Notes: generated by a model not told the origin, from the letters alone. A DNA stretch of 64,000 nt from Wenzhouxiangella sp. XN201 (GCF_011008905.1 NZ_JAAIVI010000017.1:248001-312000), one strand, 5' to 3'. Counted from the stretch's first letter, positions 9,601 to 18,474 are shown. Program-made: numbers and translations.

Positions 9601-12110
9601 AAGACCTGGGCGGTGTCGTTTTCGTTGCCAATCGGCGCCAGGCGCATGGTGCCTTTCATGGTGTGCACTGCACGCACCAGGCCATCGTCGACCAGTTGCG
9701 GCACGTCGGCATCGAGCGCCTGCTCGACCCAGTTGTCGAGGGTTTCGAGGTTTTCCGAAAGCTCCTTGACCATCAGTTCGATCAGGGTCGAATCGAGGCC
9801 CTCGACCTCGGCACCCCCGGCACTTCCCTGGGCGACCGGCGCTTCTTCGCCGGCAACGATGCGCTCGGCGCGGGTGGCCAGTTCGGAGCAGGCCGCCTCG
9901 TCGTATTCGGCCTCGCCCTCGCCGCTGAGCCGGGCGCGCATGCTCGGCAGCATCACCACGGCCGATTCGACCAGTTCGATGGTTCCCTCGCTGGCATCGA
10001 GTTGGCCTTCGAGCACCTGATTCATCAGGTTTTCGAATTGCCAGGCAAATTCGCCGATTTCCTCGGCCCCGGCCATCCGGCCCGAACCCTTGAGCGAGTG
10101 GAAGGAGCGCCGGATGGTGGTGAGCACTTCGTTGTCGTCCGGCTCCTTGCGCCAGCGCGGCAACATGGCCTGCAGGGTTTCGTGCTCCTGATCGAATTCC
10201 TCGAGGAAGATCTCGACGATGTCGAAATCGTCCATGCCACCCATGATGGCTTCGGCTGAAGGCTCTGCCGGTGTGTCTTCCGGTTCCGGCGCTTCGGTCT
10301 CGTCAACCTCTTCGGCTTCCGGCACCTCATCGGTTTCGTCCGCCTCGATCTTCGAGTCGTCCCACTCGTAATCGGCACTGTCGGCGTCGGCTTGCAGTGT
10401 CCCTTCTTCTGCCGCTTCCGAGCTGATCTCCGTCTCGTCGCCCGCCGCTGTCGAGTCCGGCCAGTAGCCAAGAGCCTCCAGACGCCTGCGCGTCTCGGCA
10501 AAGAAATTCCTGCCTTTCTCGTCGAGCCGTGTCCGCGCGTCGAAATAGAACTCCGAAACGGTCAACGCCTCGGCCAGGGTTTCGAGCTGCTCCGGGTCGG
10601 CCGAGTCGTGGTCGATCAGCTCGACCTGGACCAGGCGCGCGGCGGCGGTGAGCATGCCAGCGCCGTCATCGAGTTCGGCCATGGCCAGTACCGCGGCGAT
10701 CCGTTCGAGCATTTCGTGCGCTTCGCGCCCGGCGTCGGCATCGGCCTTGCCGCGGTTGAGGGCATCGAGCAGGCTCTTGGCATGCGACAGGTCCTCGCCG
10801 GCTTCGACCAGCAGCTGCCTGATGACGCGACGCCATTCAGACGTGGGTAGCAGGGTGGCCGATTCGCCTTCGGATTCCGCCCCCGCCGCCACATCGTCGG
10901 CCACGGAGTAGTTCTCCTCGAGCTGCGATTCCACCACCAGGAGCTCACGCGCCACGGCCAGCAGGGCCGGGTCTTCGGGGTCCGAGCCGAGTTCTGACAG
11001 GCGGCCGGCCTGGTTCTTGATCCGGCCGGCCAGGTTCTCGAGACCCAGCATGGCCAGGCTTTCGCCGACTGATTCGAGCAGCTGGGTCTGTTGGTCGATC
11101 AAGTCCGGGTCGGCGCTGGATCGTTCGAGCTGCGTGCCCAGGGCGTCCTTGATTCGCGCCAGATCCTCGCGCGCCGCCTGCGTGACCGCGGCGAAGAGCG
11201 CGCGATTGCGCCCCGCCAGAAACGCTCCCGTCTGGCCGCTGGCGTCGAGTCCGTGCTCGTCCAGAGTGAATGCGGCGTAGGCTTCGCCGGCGATTTCGCC
11301 GCCAGGTTGCGCCTGGGACAGGTGAAGCAGGAAGCTGCGGCAGAGGTCGTCGGACTTCTCGTCTATCTCGACGTTGCCCTCGGCCAGTGACTTGAGCAGC
11401 GCATCGAGCCCGGCATACAGTCGGGCGATGTCCGGACTGCCCTCGATCTCGCCGTTGGCCAGCGCCTCGGAAACGGCAGCGGCAGCCCAGCCCGTGCGGC
11501 GAGCCGGTTGCGGCAGTCCGGCATGATCGCGCATTGCCAGCCCGACCGTGGTGAGTGAACGCAGCGCTTCGCCGTCGTGGTTATCGATCAGGAAACCGCG
11601 CAGGGCGTGCTGATAGTCGCGGCGCAGCGTCTCGGCCGAAGGGCCCTGCTCGCCCTCGGGCAATTCGACCGAGGCCAGCGGCGGCTGGAAAAAACGCGTT
11701 TCATCGAGCGGCGATTCGCCAATGACCGTGCGCAGGTTGTTGATGGTCGACAGCACCACCATCGGTGCATCACGACCGGTATTTTCCAGGTAGTCGAGGT
11801 AGTCCGGCAGAGTGGCCGCGGCGTCCATCAGGGCGTCGAGCGCTTCGCTTTCGCGCTCGAAATCACTCTCGCGAAGGGCCGCAAGCGTGCCGGCCATGGC
11901 CTCGCCCAGAAGCTCGCCGCTGTCGAACTCGAGCACCGACAGGCTGCCGGCAATGCGCCGGCTGGCCTCGATGGCGGCGTCGAGATCAGCCGGGTCGCGC
12001 TCATCGGCGGCGCCACTCCATCGCTCGACGGCCTGCATGATGTCCTGGCCCAACTCGTCGAGAAGCGGGCGGGTCCACTGCAGGGACTGATTGGTCGTCG
12101 AGCTGCTCAT
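6606..12110 (-). CDS. chpA: ChpA: hybrid CheA-type histidine kinase of the type IV pilus chemotaxis-like system
   Basis: This 1834-aa cytoplasmic kinase controls twitching motility through PilG. Domains in order: an N-terminal region of about 600 residues with no clear phosphorylatable Hpt; three Hpt domains with histidines in FHSLKGSGRM (about 669), VHTMKGTMRL (about 816) and LHTIKGSSRM (about 1112); and a very acidic Glu/Asp-rich linker (about 900-1060) between the second and third Hpt. Then follow a CheA dimerisation helix pair (about 1220-1290), the HATPase domain (LLRNSVSHG near 1413, GRGIGMDVV), a CheW-like domain, and a C-terminal receiver with the phospho-Asp in ILLDIEMPRMDGY (about 1758). 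P. aeruginosa ChpA is larger, with more Hpt-like domains. It lies downstream of pilJ. Confidence 0.93.
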   Translation of the reverse strand: MSSSTTNQSLQWTRPLLDELGQDIMQAVERWSGAADERDPADLDAAIEASRRIAGSLSVLEFDSGELLGEAMAGTLAALRESDFERESEALDALMDAAATLPDYLDYLENTGRDAPMVVLSTINNLRTVIGESPLDETRFFQPPLASVELPEGEQGPSAETLRRDYQHALRGFLIDNHDGEALRSLTTVGLAMRDHAGLPQPARRTGWAAAAVSEALANGEIEGSPDIARLYAGLDALLKSLAEGNVEIDEKSDDLCRSFLLHLSQAQPGGEIAGEAYAAFTLDEHGLDASGQTGAFLAGRNRALFAAVTQAAREDLARIKDALGTQLERSSADPDLIDQQTQLLESVGESLAMLGLENLAGRIKNQAGRLSELGSDPEDPALLAVARELLVVESQLEENYSVADDVAAGAESEGESATLLPTSEWRRVIRQLLVEAGEDLSHAKSLLDALNRGKADADAGREAHEMLERIAAVLAMAELDDGAGMLTAAARLVQVELIDHDSADPEQLETLAEALTVSEFYFDARTRLDEKGRNFFAETRRRLEALGYWPDSTAAGDETEISSEAAEEGTLQADADSADYEWDDSKIEADETDEVPEAEEVDETEAPEPEDTPAEPSAEAIMGGMDDFDIVEIFLEEFDQEHETLQAMLPRWRKEPDDNEVLTTIRRSFHSLKGSGRMAGAEEIGEFAWQFENLMNQVLEGQLDASEGTIELVESAVVMLPSMRARLSGEGEAEYDEAACSELATRAERIVAGEEAPVAQGSAGGAEVEGLDSTLIELMVKELSENLETLDNWVEQALDADVPQLVDDGLVRAVHTMKGTMRLAPIGNENDTAQVFEQYLEELAHDGEAPDEAGLEAIIACQELFQKRLDRLQGGDVDDSEFETAELTDELRRLHGMAYGEGQAAAPAHAEKPAEPEPEEVDADEPAFSSDAGETVDFDADAGEVFGMDDTDVPEGTEAASSELEEPEADEGAHADEDEQAEETEEAPEETLPEPETESADEIEDLSTDEQEEAEALDIDEAQDEQAAEEALAEVEEDVDEDEAEVSSVEEHAAEEDETESAEALYADVDESLLEAFLEEAHEVLEHADDSLQQWRETPEDKALVTGLQRDLHTIKGSSRMVGLDPIGSVAHVMEELLEGIAAGLHRATAERIDALEAGCDHLHAMVEAVDKREPMPKAPTGGLFPERAEAFEEVEELPELIEEEVATERPDQAASDVSRTETLRVPANLVDELVNFAGEISIFRSRLEEQINVFRNNVAEVDETVLRLRDQLRKLEIETEAQILARYEREHGPTDETFDPLELDRYSTIQQLSRALGESVSDLTSLTTILDDATRQSETLLMQQSRVNTELQEGLMQARMVAFGTLLPRFRRVIRNASRELDRQAQLKVDIEGEGELDRNVLDRITAPMEHLLRNSVSHGIESPEQRRKAGKPETGTIHVDVSREATELVLRVSDDGAGFDFDAIRRRGAEKGLLVNPEQASERELSQLIFRPGFSTATEVSELAGRGIGMDVVANEVRQIGGSVAAQSEPGKGSSFTIRIPLSLTVMQAIMVRVSDRQFAIPLQSVRGVTRMLPSEWERQINSAEPHQEYAGDHYPLLELETQLGFTAEDLPDHTLSLLMIEAGEHRAALRVSELQGHREIVIKPVGPQVSSITGILGGTITGDGQVIPILDMGPLIRRAFDRDLLPGHEGEYEHAESQAQEVKRTPLVMVVDDSITMRRVTARVLEHRGLEVVTARDGLDAVESMFERVPDLILLDIEMPRMDGYELATHVRNDPRLKHVPMVMITSRSGEKHRQHAKELGVDGYLTKPYQEGDLVEEVFDRLKLPVPQG

Positions 12111-12173
12111 GTCGGCATGTGGTTCAATCGGCTACAACGCATGTCTTTCGGCCTCTGGGTACGCTGGCTTCGG

Positions 12174-12196
12174 ACGGGCCGTTGAAGGCCCGCCCG
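12174..12196. other. GC hairpin between pilJ and chpA
   Basis: In the 94-nt gap between pilJ and chpA, CGGGCC and GGCCCG flank the loop GTTGAA. There is no T-run, so it may be a processing or partial-termination signal that sets the relative amounts of PilJ and ChpA. This is only a fold seen by eye. Confidence 0.35.
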
Positions 12197-12204
12197 CCGG
12201 GCGA

Positions 12205-14244
12205 TCAGTCCTCGTCTTCGGGCAGCTTGAAGTCGGCCACCGAGTCGCGCAGTTCGCGTACCAGCTCAGCCAGGTTGGCCACCGACTTCGCCGTCTGGCC
12301 GGTACCTTCCGTGGTCTGGATGGAGATATCGCGAATCGAGTTCATCATCTGCGCGATGCGCGTTGCGTTCTTCGACTCCTTCTGGGCCTGCTGGGAAATC
12401 TGCTGAATCAGTCCCGCCAGGTCCTTGGACACGTTTTCAATGGACCCCAGCGCGTCACCGGCGTCCTCGGCGAGTCGCGCCCCGGAGACCACCTGCGAGG
12501 TCGTTTGCTCCATCGAGGTGACGGCCTCGGAAGTGTCGGCCTGAATGGTTTGCACCAGGGCCTCGATTCGCCGCGTGGCGTTGGTGGCGCGTTCGGCCAG
12601 GCGCTGGACTTCGTCAGCAACCACCGCGAAACCGCGGCCGGCGCCACCGGCCGAAGCGGCCTGAATGGCAGCGTTGAGGGCGAGCACGTTGGTCTGTTCG
12701 GAAATGCCGTTAATCAGTTCGACGATGTCGCCAATTTCCTGGGAGGACTCACCCAGTCGCTTGATTCGCTTGGATGTTTCCTGGATCTGGTCGCGAATGC
12801 TGTCCATGCCGGTGATTGTCTGGCGCACCATATCGGCGCCGCGGTTGGCGATCTCGACCGAGTTCTGTGCGACATCGGCCGACTCGCTGGAACGCTGGGC
12901 CATGTCATCGAAGGACTGCGCCATTTCGTTGATGGTTTCGGTGGCCGAACGAATCTCCTTCGCCTGGTGCTCGCTGGCCTCGGCCAGTTGCGTGGTGGTG
13001 GCCCGGGTTTCCTGGGCCTGGGCGGCCACCTGCTGGGCGGTGGTGTTGACGCCCGAGACCAGGTCGCGCAAGGCCTCCACGGCGTAGTTGACCGAGTCGG
13101 CGATGGCGCCGGTGACGTCCTCGGTCACGGTGGCCTGTACGGTCAGGTCACCGTCGGCGAGCGAGGACATTTCGTCGAGCAGTCGCAGAATGGCTTCCTG
13201 GTTTCGCTGGTTGACTGCGGCCGTCTGTTTCGCGGCGCGGCGCTGCTGGAAGTAGGCACCGGCACCGATCAGGAACAGGATCAACAGGGCACCGGCGGCC
13301 AGTGCCAGGCCGGCCAGCAGTGACGGCCACACAACGCCCTCGCCGAGGGTGGCGTAGTCGTTGGCCAGGTCACGAGCCTGGTCAGTAAGGTCCTCGGCGT
13401 CGAGGAAGATTTCATCGGCTGCGTCGCGCACCTCGAACAAGTCGGTCGAGGCCGTCAGGATGGTGTCGACGTCCAGTCGGATCTCCTCGAAGATCGGTAC
13501 GACTTCGGCCAGTGCCTCGAGCACGCGGCTGTTGCGCACCGCCTGTAGACCAAGGCCCTCGTCGCCGTTGATCAGGCCCTGGAGCACGCGATCGAACAGG
13601 CTGGCGTCGCGGCTGAAGGCGTCGGCGGCGGTGATGGCGCCCTGGCCGCCAGCGAGGATGTCGTTGACGCGCCGGAGCATGCGGTCGGCCAGCGCGAGCT
13701 GCCGGCTGGCGACGTAGATCTGTACGGTCGGGGCGCCGGTTTCGATCATGCGCCGCACGACCTCGTCGGACTGGGCCTGGAGCTGCGGGATGTTGCCCGA
13801 AAACGCCGAGGCGGCGTCACCCAGTTCGACCACCAGGTCGGATCGATCGAGGATTCGAGAGGCATTGTTATCGATCCCCGACCAGATTTCCTCCAGCGTT
13901 GACAGTGGCGCATTGACCCGGTCCGGCGAGGGCGGCAGATTGGTTTCCGGGTTGCCATTGCGCAGTTCGTCGATCGACTGGTCGATGATGTTGCGCGTCT
14001 CGCGCAGCTCGTCGAAAGCGTCGAAGTTGCCCACGGCGGCTTCACCGGCCGCTTTGGCCAGCTGCTGGGCACGCACCTGGATCTCCGTGGTCAGGCCCAG
14101 ATACTGGGTTTCCTGCACGTTGCGCTGGTTGAGCAGGTAGAAGTTGTATGCCACCAGACCCAGCAGGGCCACCAGCAGGATGAACAACAGGGACTGTGCT
14201 GGAGACAGTCGCTGCTGCATTGTTTGAGTCACGACGCTACTCAT
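12205..14244 (-). CDS. pilJ: PilJ: methyl-accepting chemotaxis-type receptor for type IV pili
   Basis: This 679-aa inner-membrane receptor feeds the ChpA kinase. It has a transmembrane segment at about 18-38, a periplasmic sensor of about 265 residues (PilJ-type, with repeated helices such as [13 protein letters not shown] at its end), and a second transmembrane segment at about 306-330. A HAMP-like region and the cytoplasmic signalling hairpin follow, whose tip contains [19 protein letters not shown] (about 518) and [15 protein letters not shown] strong GAGGTGA ribosome site precedes the ATG. No methyltransferase (pilK) or methylesterase (chpB) gene accompanies it, so adaptation may use enzymes encoded elsewhere or be absent. 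Confidence 0.95.
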   Translation of the reverse strand: MSSVVTQTMQQRLSPAQSLLFILLVALLGLVAYNFYLLNQRNVQETQYLGLTTEIQVRAQQLAKAAGEAAVGNFDAFDELRETRNIIDQSIDELRNGNPETNLPPSPDRVNAPLSTLEEIWSGIDNNASRILDRSDLVVELGDAASAFSGNIPQLQAQSDEVVRRMIETGAPTVQIYVASRQLALADRMLRRVNDILAGGQGAITAADAFSRDASLFDRVLQGLINGDEGLGLQAVRNSRVLEALAEVVPIFEEIRLDVDTILTASTDLFEVRDAADEIFLDAEDLTDQARDLANDYATLGEGVVWPSLLAGLALAAGALLILFLIGAGAYFQQRRAAKQTAAVNQRNQEAILRLLDEMSSLADGDLTVQATVTEDVTGAIADSVNYAVEALRDLVSGVNTTAQQVAAQAQETRATTTQLAEASEHQAKEIRSATETINEMAQSFDDMAQRSSESADVAQNSVEIANRGADMVRQTITGMDSIRDQIQETSKRIKRLGESSQEIGDIVELINGISEQTNVLALNAAIQAASAGGAGRGFAVVADEVQRLAERATNATRRIEALVQTIQADTSEAVTSMEQTTSQVVSGARLAEDAGDALGSIENVSKDLAGLIQQISQQAQKESKNATRIAQMMNSIRDISIQTTEGTGQTAKSVANLAELVRELRDSVADFKLPEDED

Positions 14245-14382
14245 GCCTTCACCTCATTGTTGGATCTTGCGGGGCTGCAAGGCGTCAGGCCAGTCGCCGG
14301 GCAGCCGTAGGTTTTCGGTTCATTCGGGCGCAATCCGGCCGGCTGGGCCACAAATCGCCGCGCCCGATATCGGAGTCGAGTC

Positions 14383-14961
14383 TCAGTCATCGCGTGCACC
14401 ATTGACGAATGCCTGGTTGCGCTGCAGGGCATCAATCTCGAGCACGCCCCAGTTGCGTTCACTGGTTTCGAATTGCTTTTCGACCAGGCCGGCCAGGGGT
14501 GTTTCGCCCCAGCTTGAGTCGGCCTTGAGGTCATTGGTGTGAAAATGGCGCTGGCCGAACACCTCGTCGACCATGAGTCCGGCCAGGCGTCCCTGCAGGC
14601 GCGTCATGATCAGGCGCGTGCGATTGGTGATCGGGGTGCGGCTGCCGAACAGGAACCAGCCGAGGTCCGAAACCGGGGCCAGGTTGCCGCGTACATTGGC
14701 GATACCCAGCAGCCACTCCTTGGCGCCCGGGATGGGCGTAAAACTCGGAAAGGCGATGATTTCGTCGACCTGGTCGATTCGGCAGGTCAGGTAGTGATCG
14801 CCCAGTCGAAAGACCACGCCATCCCAGTTGCTGATCTGCTGCTGTCTGGCAGCCTCGCCAACGTCGTGGCCGAGGCTCCTGCGCTCATATTCGGACAGCC
14901 TGGCGAAAAGCGACAGGCGCCCTGATTCGGCTGCGGTTGAAAGTTGCTGGTCCCCTTGCAT
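14383..14961 (-). CDS. pilI: PilI: CheW-like adaptor
   Basis: This CheW-domain protein (192 aa from the chosen start) links PilJ to ChpA. The domain is recognisable from DGVVFRLGDHYLTCRIDQVD, then FPSFTPIPGAKEWLLGIANV, RGNLAPVSDLGWFL, RLIMTRLQGRLAGLMVDEVF and RNWGVLEIDAL. I prefer the ATG at 14961, which has GAGAGGG at the right distance, over an upstream GTG at 14985 only 9 nt after the pilG stop. A 138-nt gap to pilJ has no obvious content. Confidence 0.92.
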   Translation of the reverse strand: MQGDQQLSTAAESGRLSLFARLSEYERRSLGHDVGEAARQQQISNWDGVVFRLGDHYLTCRIDQVDEIIAFPSFTPIPGAKEWLLGIANVRGNLAPVSDLGWFLFGSRTPITNRTRLIMTRLQGRLAGLMVDEVFGQRHFHTNDLKADSSWGETPLAGLVEKQFETSERNWGVLEIDALQRNQAFVNGARDD

Positions 14962-14993
14962 CGTCCCTCTCGAATTTCCTTGCACGGCCAGGC

Positions 14994-15425
14994 TCAGGCA
15001 GCCTCGTGGCGATCAAGCTGATCCCTGACGGTGCTGAGCAGCTCATCCCGGGTAAACGGTTTGGTCAGGTAATGGTCGGAGCCGACGATGCGGCCCCGCG
15101 CCTTGTCGAACAATCCGTCCTTGCTGGTCAGCATGACTACGGGAACGTCCCTGAAGCGCGCGTTGTTCTTGATGATGGCGCAGGTCTGGTAGCCGTCCAG
15201 ACGCGGCATCATGATATCGACGAAAATCAGGTCCGGCTCGTGCTTGTGAATCAGCGCCAGGGCCTCGAAACCGTCATTGGCCGTGATTACTTCGCAGCCC
15301 TCGCGGCTGAGCATCGTTTCCGCGGAACGACGGATCGTGCGGCTGTCGTCGATCAGGAGGACTTTCAGCCCTTCCAGATCGTTCGACCCGTTTCCCCCTG
15401 TTTCCGTGTTCTGTTCGTCGCTCAT
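14994..15425 (-). CDS. pilG: PilG: CheY-like response regulator of twitching motility
   Basis: This is a single-domain receiver of 143 aa. The acidic pocket is D26/D27, the phospho-acceptor is D70 in IFVDIMMPRLDGYQT, T100/S101 follow, and the conserved lysine is K122 in YLTKPF. The wording around D70, GLFDKARGRIVGSDHYL, and the 17-residue N-terminal extension match PilG rather than PilH. PilG favours pilus extension and cAMP production in P. aeruginosa. It is the first gene of the pil-chp run, divergent from gshB. No pilH lies next to it, although ChpA carries its own receiver. Confidence 0.93.
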   Translation of the reverse strand: MSDEQNTETGGNGSNDLEGLKVLLIDDSRTIRRSAETMLSREGCEVITANDGFEALALIHKHEPDLIFVDIMMPRLDGYQTCAIIKNNARFRDVPVVMLTSKDGLFDKARGRIVGSDHYLTKPFTRDELLSTVRDQLDRHEAA

Positions 15426-15475
15426 CGTCCACCCGAAGCTGCTGATATCAGTGATTACAGACCATAGCGGCCTAG

Positions 15476-15514
15476 GTTAGTCTAACTCTGACCGATTTAC
15501 CAATCCAGTAGAAT
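15476..15514 (+). promoter_or_regulatory. pilG-gshB intergenic region: 11-nt palindrome and possible -10 box
   Basis: The 185-nt divergent region holds a perfect palindrome GTTAGTCTAAC (15476-15486) and, 22 nt further, TAGAAT (15509-15514), a 5/6 match to the sigma-70 -10 box, pointing to gshB. A weak -35 (TCTGAC) is 16 nt upstream of that box. The palindrome lies just upstream of this -35 and could be an operator. These are consensus matches only. Confidence 0.3.
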
Positions 15515-15610
15515 TGTGTCACAGAAGTCCATGGGTTTACGGGAGTTTTTCCGGATACCCGGCCACCGGACCCAACCTGACCGCGGTCAGTCTGACTCAA
15601 CGGAGCTCGC

Positions 15611-16549
15611 ATGCGCAACAACCTCGTGGTCGTCATGGACGACATTTCGGCCATCAACATCGTCAAGGACACCTCGTTTGCCATGCTTCTCGAGGGGCAG
15701 CGCCGTGGCTATCGCCTGTGGTACCTGGGCGACACCGATCTGTTTCTGGACGGGGCCGTGGTGCACGCCCGGATGCGCCCGGTGACAGTACGCGACGATC
15801 CGTCGGACTGGTTCGAACTCGGCGCACCGATCACGCGGCCGCTGGGGGAGGATGACCTGGTTCTGATGCGTTCCGACCCGCCGGTCGATACCAACTACCT
15901 GATGGCCACGTACCTGCTGGAGCGCGCCGAGACGGCCGGGGCGAAGGTGGTTAACCGACCGCAAGCGCTGCGCGATTTCAACGAAAAGCTGGCCATTGCC
16001 CATTTTCCCGATCTGATCCCCGACACCCTGGTCAGCGCCGATGCGGCATCCTTGCGCGATTTCGTCGGCCGTGCCGGCCGGGCGGTGCTCAAGCCGCTCG
16101 ACGGCATGGGCGGGAAAAGCGTGTTCCTGAGCGAAGACGGGGACCGCAATCTCAACGTGATCATCGAGACCCTGACCGACAGCGGGCAACGCCTGGCCAT
16201 GGCCCAGGAGTACCTGCCGGCCATCGACCAGGGCGACAAGCGCATACTGCTGGTGCACGGGAAGCCGATCGAGTATCTGTTGGCCCGCATACCCGGGCAG
16301 GAAGACTTCCGGGGCAACCTGGCGCGTGGCGGTCGCGGCGAAGGCCAGCCGCTGGGCGAGGCCGACCGCCGCATCGCCGCAACCGTCGGCCCGGTACTGC
16401 TCGAGCACGGCATCGAATTTGCCGGCCTGGACGTGATCGGCGACCGTCTCACCGAAGTCAACGTCACCTCGCCGACCTGCGTGCGGGAACTGGATGCACA
16501 GTTCGGCATCAACATCAGTGGTGAACTGTTCGATGCTATCGACCCATGA
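15611..16549 (+). CDS. gshB: Glutathione synthetase
   Basis: GshB joins gamma-glutamylcysteine and glycine with ATP to make glutathione. The 312-aa product has the GshB N-terminal domain (VVVMDDISAINIVKDTSFAM) and an ATP-grasp domain with NRPQALRDFNEKLAIAHFPD, VLKPLDGMGGKSVF and MAQEYLPAIDQGDKRIL. It ends with EVNVTSPTCVRELDAQFGIN, containing the metal-binding EVN. The length matches the family (about 315). Its stop overlaps the tonB start (ATGA). The same gshB-tonB neighbourhood occurs in P. aeruginosa. Confidence 0.96.
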   Translation: MRNNLVVVMDDISAINIVKDTSFAMLLEGQRRGYRLWYLGDTDLFLDGAVVHARMRPVTVRDDPSDWFELGAPITRPLGEDDLVLMRSDPPVDTNYLMATYLLERAETAGAKVVNRPQALRDFNEKLAIAHFPDLIPDTLVSADAASLRDFVGRAGRAVLKPLDGMGGKSVFLSEDGDRNLNVIIETLTDSGQRLAMAQEYLPAIDQGDKRILLVHGKPIEYLLARIPGQEDFRGNLARGGRGEGQPLGEADRRIAATVGPVLLEHGIEFAGLDVIGDRLTEVNVTSPTCVRELDAQFGINISGELFDAIDP

Positions 16550-17412
16550 CTGCCATGTCCGCGAAACCACGCGGTAGTGATTCCCTGGCCATCGCCGCGG
16601 CGGTGGCTGTCGGCCTGCACGCGGCCATCATCGGCCTGGTGCATTTCGAGTTTCTGGGCGAGCGCCCGGACGATGTCCCCAGCAGTCTCGATGTCGTGCT
16701 GGTCGAATGGGCCACCGAGGAGGCGCCCGAGGAAGCGGATTTCCTGGCCCAGGCCAATCAGCGCGGTACCGGAACTACCGAGGAGGCCGAGCGGCCGGCC
16801 GAGCCGATGACGCCCAGCACGGATCCGGCTGATGGCGAGATCGAACGCGAGCAGACCGACGCTGCGCAGGATGAGCCCGAATCCAGCCCCGAAACGGTGC
16901 AGGTCGAAGACAGCCAACAGCCCGAACCCGTGGCCGAAGCCAGCGAGGATGACCCCGCGGTGGAAATTTCCACCAGCGAATTGATGGAGCAGGCCAGGGC
17001 AACGGCCCGGGTGTCGCACGAACGGATCAGCGATTCGGCCGATTTTGCCCAGCGCCCCCGGCGCAAGTTCATCTCGGCCAACACGCGCGAACATCTCTAT
17101 GCCGGCTATATGCGCTCCTGGGTCGGAAAGGTCGAGCGCGTCGGCAATCTCAACTATCCCGAACGGGCACGCCGGCGTAACCTCGCCGGCTCCCTGGTGC
17201 TCAGCGTCGACGTGTTCGAAGACGGCAGTGTCGGTCGCATCCGGGTGCTGCGCTCGTCGGGCCACGATGTGCTTGATGAAGCGGCCGTGCGGATCGTGCG
17301 GCTGTCGTCGCCGTTCGCGCCACTGCCCGAGGAGATCCGGCGCGAGGTCGACGTGTTGACCATCACCCGCACCTGGCAGTTCTCGAGTTCCGGCGTGCTG
17401 CAGGGTGGATGA
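16546..17412 (+). CDS. tonB: TonB-family energy transducer
   Basis: This 288-aa protein is anchored in the inner membrane and spans the periplasm to energise outer-membrane functions. It has one transmembrane helix at about 13-33, a long acidic Glu/Pro-rich spacer (about 55-170) rather than the usual Pro-Lys spacer, and a C-terminal TonB domain (about 195-288: YPERARRRNLAGSLVLSVDV, GSVGRIRVLRSSGHDVLDEA, ITRTWQF). By gene order it matches TonB3 of P. aeruginosa (PA0406), which has been linked to twitching and pilus assembly. A role here beside pilG is therefore plausible but inferred. No exbB/exbD are nearby. Confidence 0.88.
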   Translation: MTAMSAKPRGSDSLAIAAAVAVGLHAAIIGLVHFEFLGERPDDVPSSLDVVLVEWATEEAPEEADFLAQANQRGTGTTEEAERPAEPMTPSTDPADGEIEREQTDAAQDEPESSPETVQVEDSQQPEPVAEASEDDPAVEISTSELMEQARATARVSHERISDSADFAQRPRRKFISANTREHLYAGYMRSWVGKVERVGNLNYPERARRRNLAGSLVLSVDVFEDGSVGRIRVLRSSGHDVLDEAAVRIVRLSSPFAPLPEEIRREVDVLTITRTWQFSSSGVLQGG

Positions 17413-17455
17413 TGGCGCACAGGGAACATTGATCAGGGGATCCCTGCCCCCCATA

Positions 17456-17483
17456 TTGCCTAGGTGTCCACCCCGTATAGAAT
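17456..17483 (+). promoter_or_regulatory. Putative sigma-70 promoter giving leaderless yqgE mRNA
   Basis: TTGCCT (17456-17461), 16 nt, TAGAAT (17478-17483). Only 6 nt separate the -10 box from the GTG start of yqgE at 17490, so transcription would begin at or next to the start codon. There is no Shine-Dalgarno sequence. Confidence 0.5.
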
Positions 17484-17489
17484 GTAATC

Positions 17490-18044
17490 GTGAGTTATCT
17501 TGAGCAGCAATTCCTGATCGCCATGCCGGGCATGGAAGACCCAAACTTCATGCGCGGAGTGACCCTGCTGTGCCAGCACAACGAAGAAGGCGCGCTGGGG
17601 ATTACCGTCAACCGGCAATCGGAGTACGTGCTCGAGGACGTGCTTGAGCAGCTCAGCATCGAGTGTGATGACCCCGAGCTGGGCGGCATGCCGGTGTACA
17701 CCGGCGGTCCGGTTCACCCCGAGCGCGGCTTTGTCCTGCACAGCCGCGATCGTAGCTGGGAAGCCACCGTCGAGGTGGGTGACGGCATCTGCGTGACCAC
17801 CTCGCGCGACGTGCTCGAGGCGATTGCCGCGGGCGAAGGCCCGGAAAAGTTCCTGGTCGCACTCGGTTACTCCGGTTGGGAGTCCGGGCAGCTCGAAAAC
17901 GAGATGCGCGAAAATGCCTGGCTGAGCGTGATGGCCAGCGCCGACATCATCTTCGATCTGCCGGTCGATGAGCGCTGGGAGCGGGCTGTCGCCCGCCTGG
18001 GCATTGACGTGTCCAGCCTGCAGCCGGCCGGCGGGCATGCCTGA
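17490..18044 (+). CDS. yqgE: YqgE/AlgH family protein (UPF0301)
   Basis: This is a conserved protein of 184 aa with no firmly established activity. It is recognised by the start SYLEQQFLIAMPGMEDPNFM, by VTLLCQHNEEGALGITVNR, by the glycine-rich VYTGGPVHPERGFVLH, and by the C-terminal SGWESGQLENEM and WLSV segments. The GTG start gives the expected N terminus; there is no ribosome site upstream (see the promoter entry). It overlaps ruvX by 8 nt and forms the yqgE-ruvX-pyrB run, the common gammaproteobacterial order. Confidence 0.93.
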   Translation: MSYLEQQFLIAMPGMEDPNFMRGVTLLCQHNEEGALGITVNRQSEYVLEDVLEQLSIECDDPELGGMPVYTGGPVHPERGFVLHSRDRSWEATVEVGDGICVTTSRDVLEAIAAGEGPEKFLVALGYSGWESGQLENEMRENAWLSVMASADIIFDLPVDERWERAVARLGIDVSSLQPAGGHA

Positions 18045-18474
18045 GCCGGCGGGTACGCTGCTGGGAATCGATTTTGGACTGCGCACCGTGGGACTGGCGG
18101 TTGGCCACCATCTGACCGGATCGGCCCGTCCGCTCGAACCGATCCGCTATCGCGACACCGACAGCCTGATGGAGCAGCTCGATGACGTGCTATCGCAGTG
18201 GCGTCCGGCGCTGCTGGTCATCGGCCTTCCGCTGGGCGGCGACGGTGATGAGTCCGACATGAGCCGGCGCGTGCGGGATTTCGCCTCCCGGTTGGCCAAA
18301 CGACATGACGCAATCGACATTCGTTTTCACGACGAGCGTCTGACTTCGCATGCCGCCGCCGAGCACCACGCCAGCCGCCGCCAGCAGGGGCGCGCCAAGC
18401 GCCGCGATGCCGAGCGACTCGACAGCGTGGCCGCCAGCCTGATCCTGGAATCCTGGATGGGGGAACATCCATGA
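18037..18474 (+). CDS. ruvX: YqgF/RuvX Holliday-junction resolvase-like nuclease
   Basis: This 145-aa RNase H-fold protein takes part in 16S rRNA 5' end maturation in E. coli (YqgF) and has resolvase activity in some species. The first catalytic Asp is in LLGIDFGLRTVGLAVG. It continues with the family segments VIGLPLGGDGDESDMS, FHDERLTSHAAAE and RRDAERLDSVAASLILE. The ATG at 18037 overlaps the yqgE 3' end by 8 nt; the stop overlaps the pyrB ATG by 4 nt. Confidence 0.94.
   Translation: MPEPAGTLLGIDFGLRTVGLAVGHHLTGSARPLEPIRYRDTDSLMEQLDDVLSQWRPALLVIGLPLGGDGDESDMSRRVRDFASRLAKRHDAIDIRFHDERLTSHAAAEHHASRRQQGRAKRRDAERLDSVAASLILESWMGEHP

Noticed and set aside
12091-13323. Long ORF antisense to pilJ (410 aa)
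   Set aside because: Antisense shadow rich in Gly and His; pilJ on the other strand is clear.
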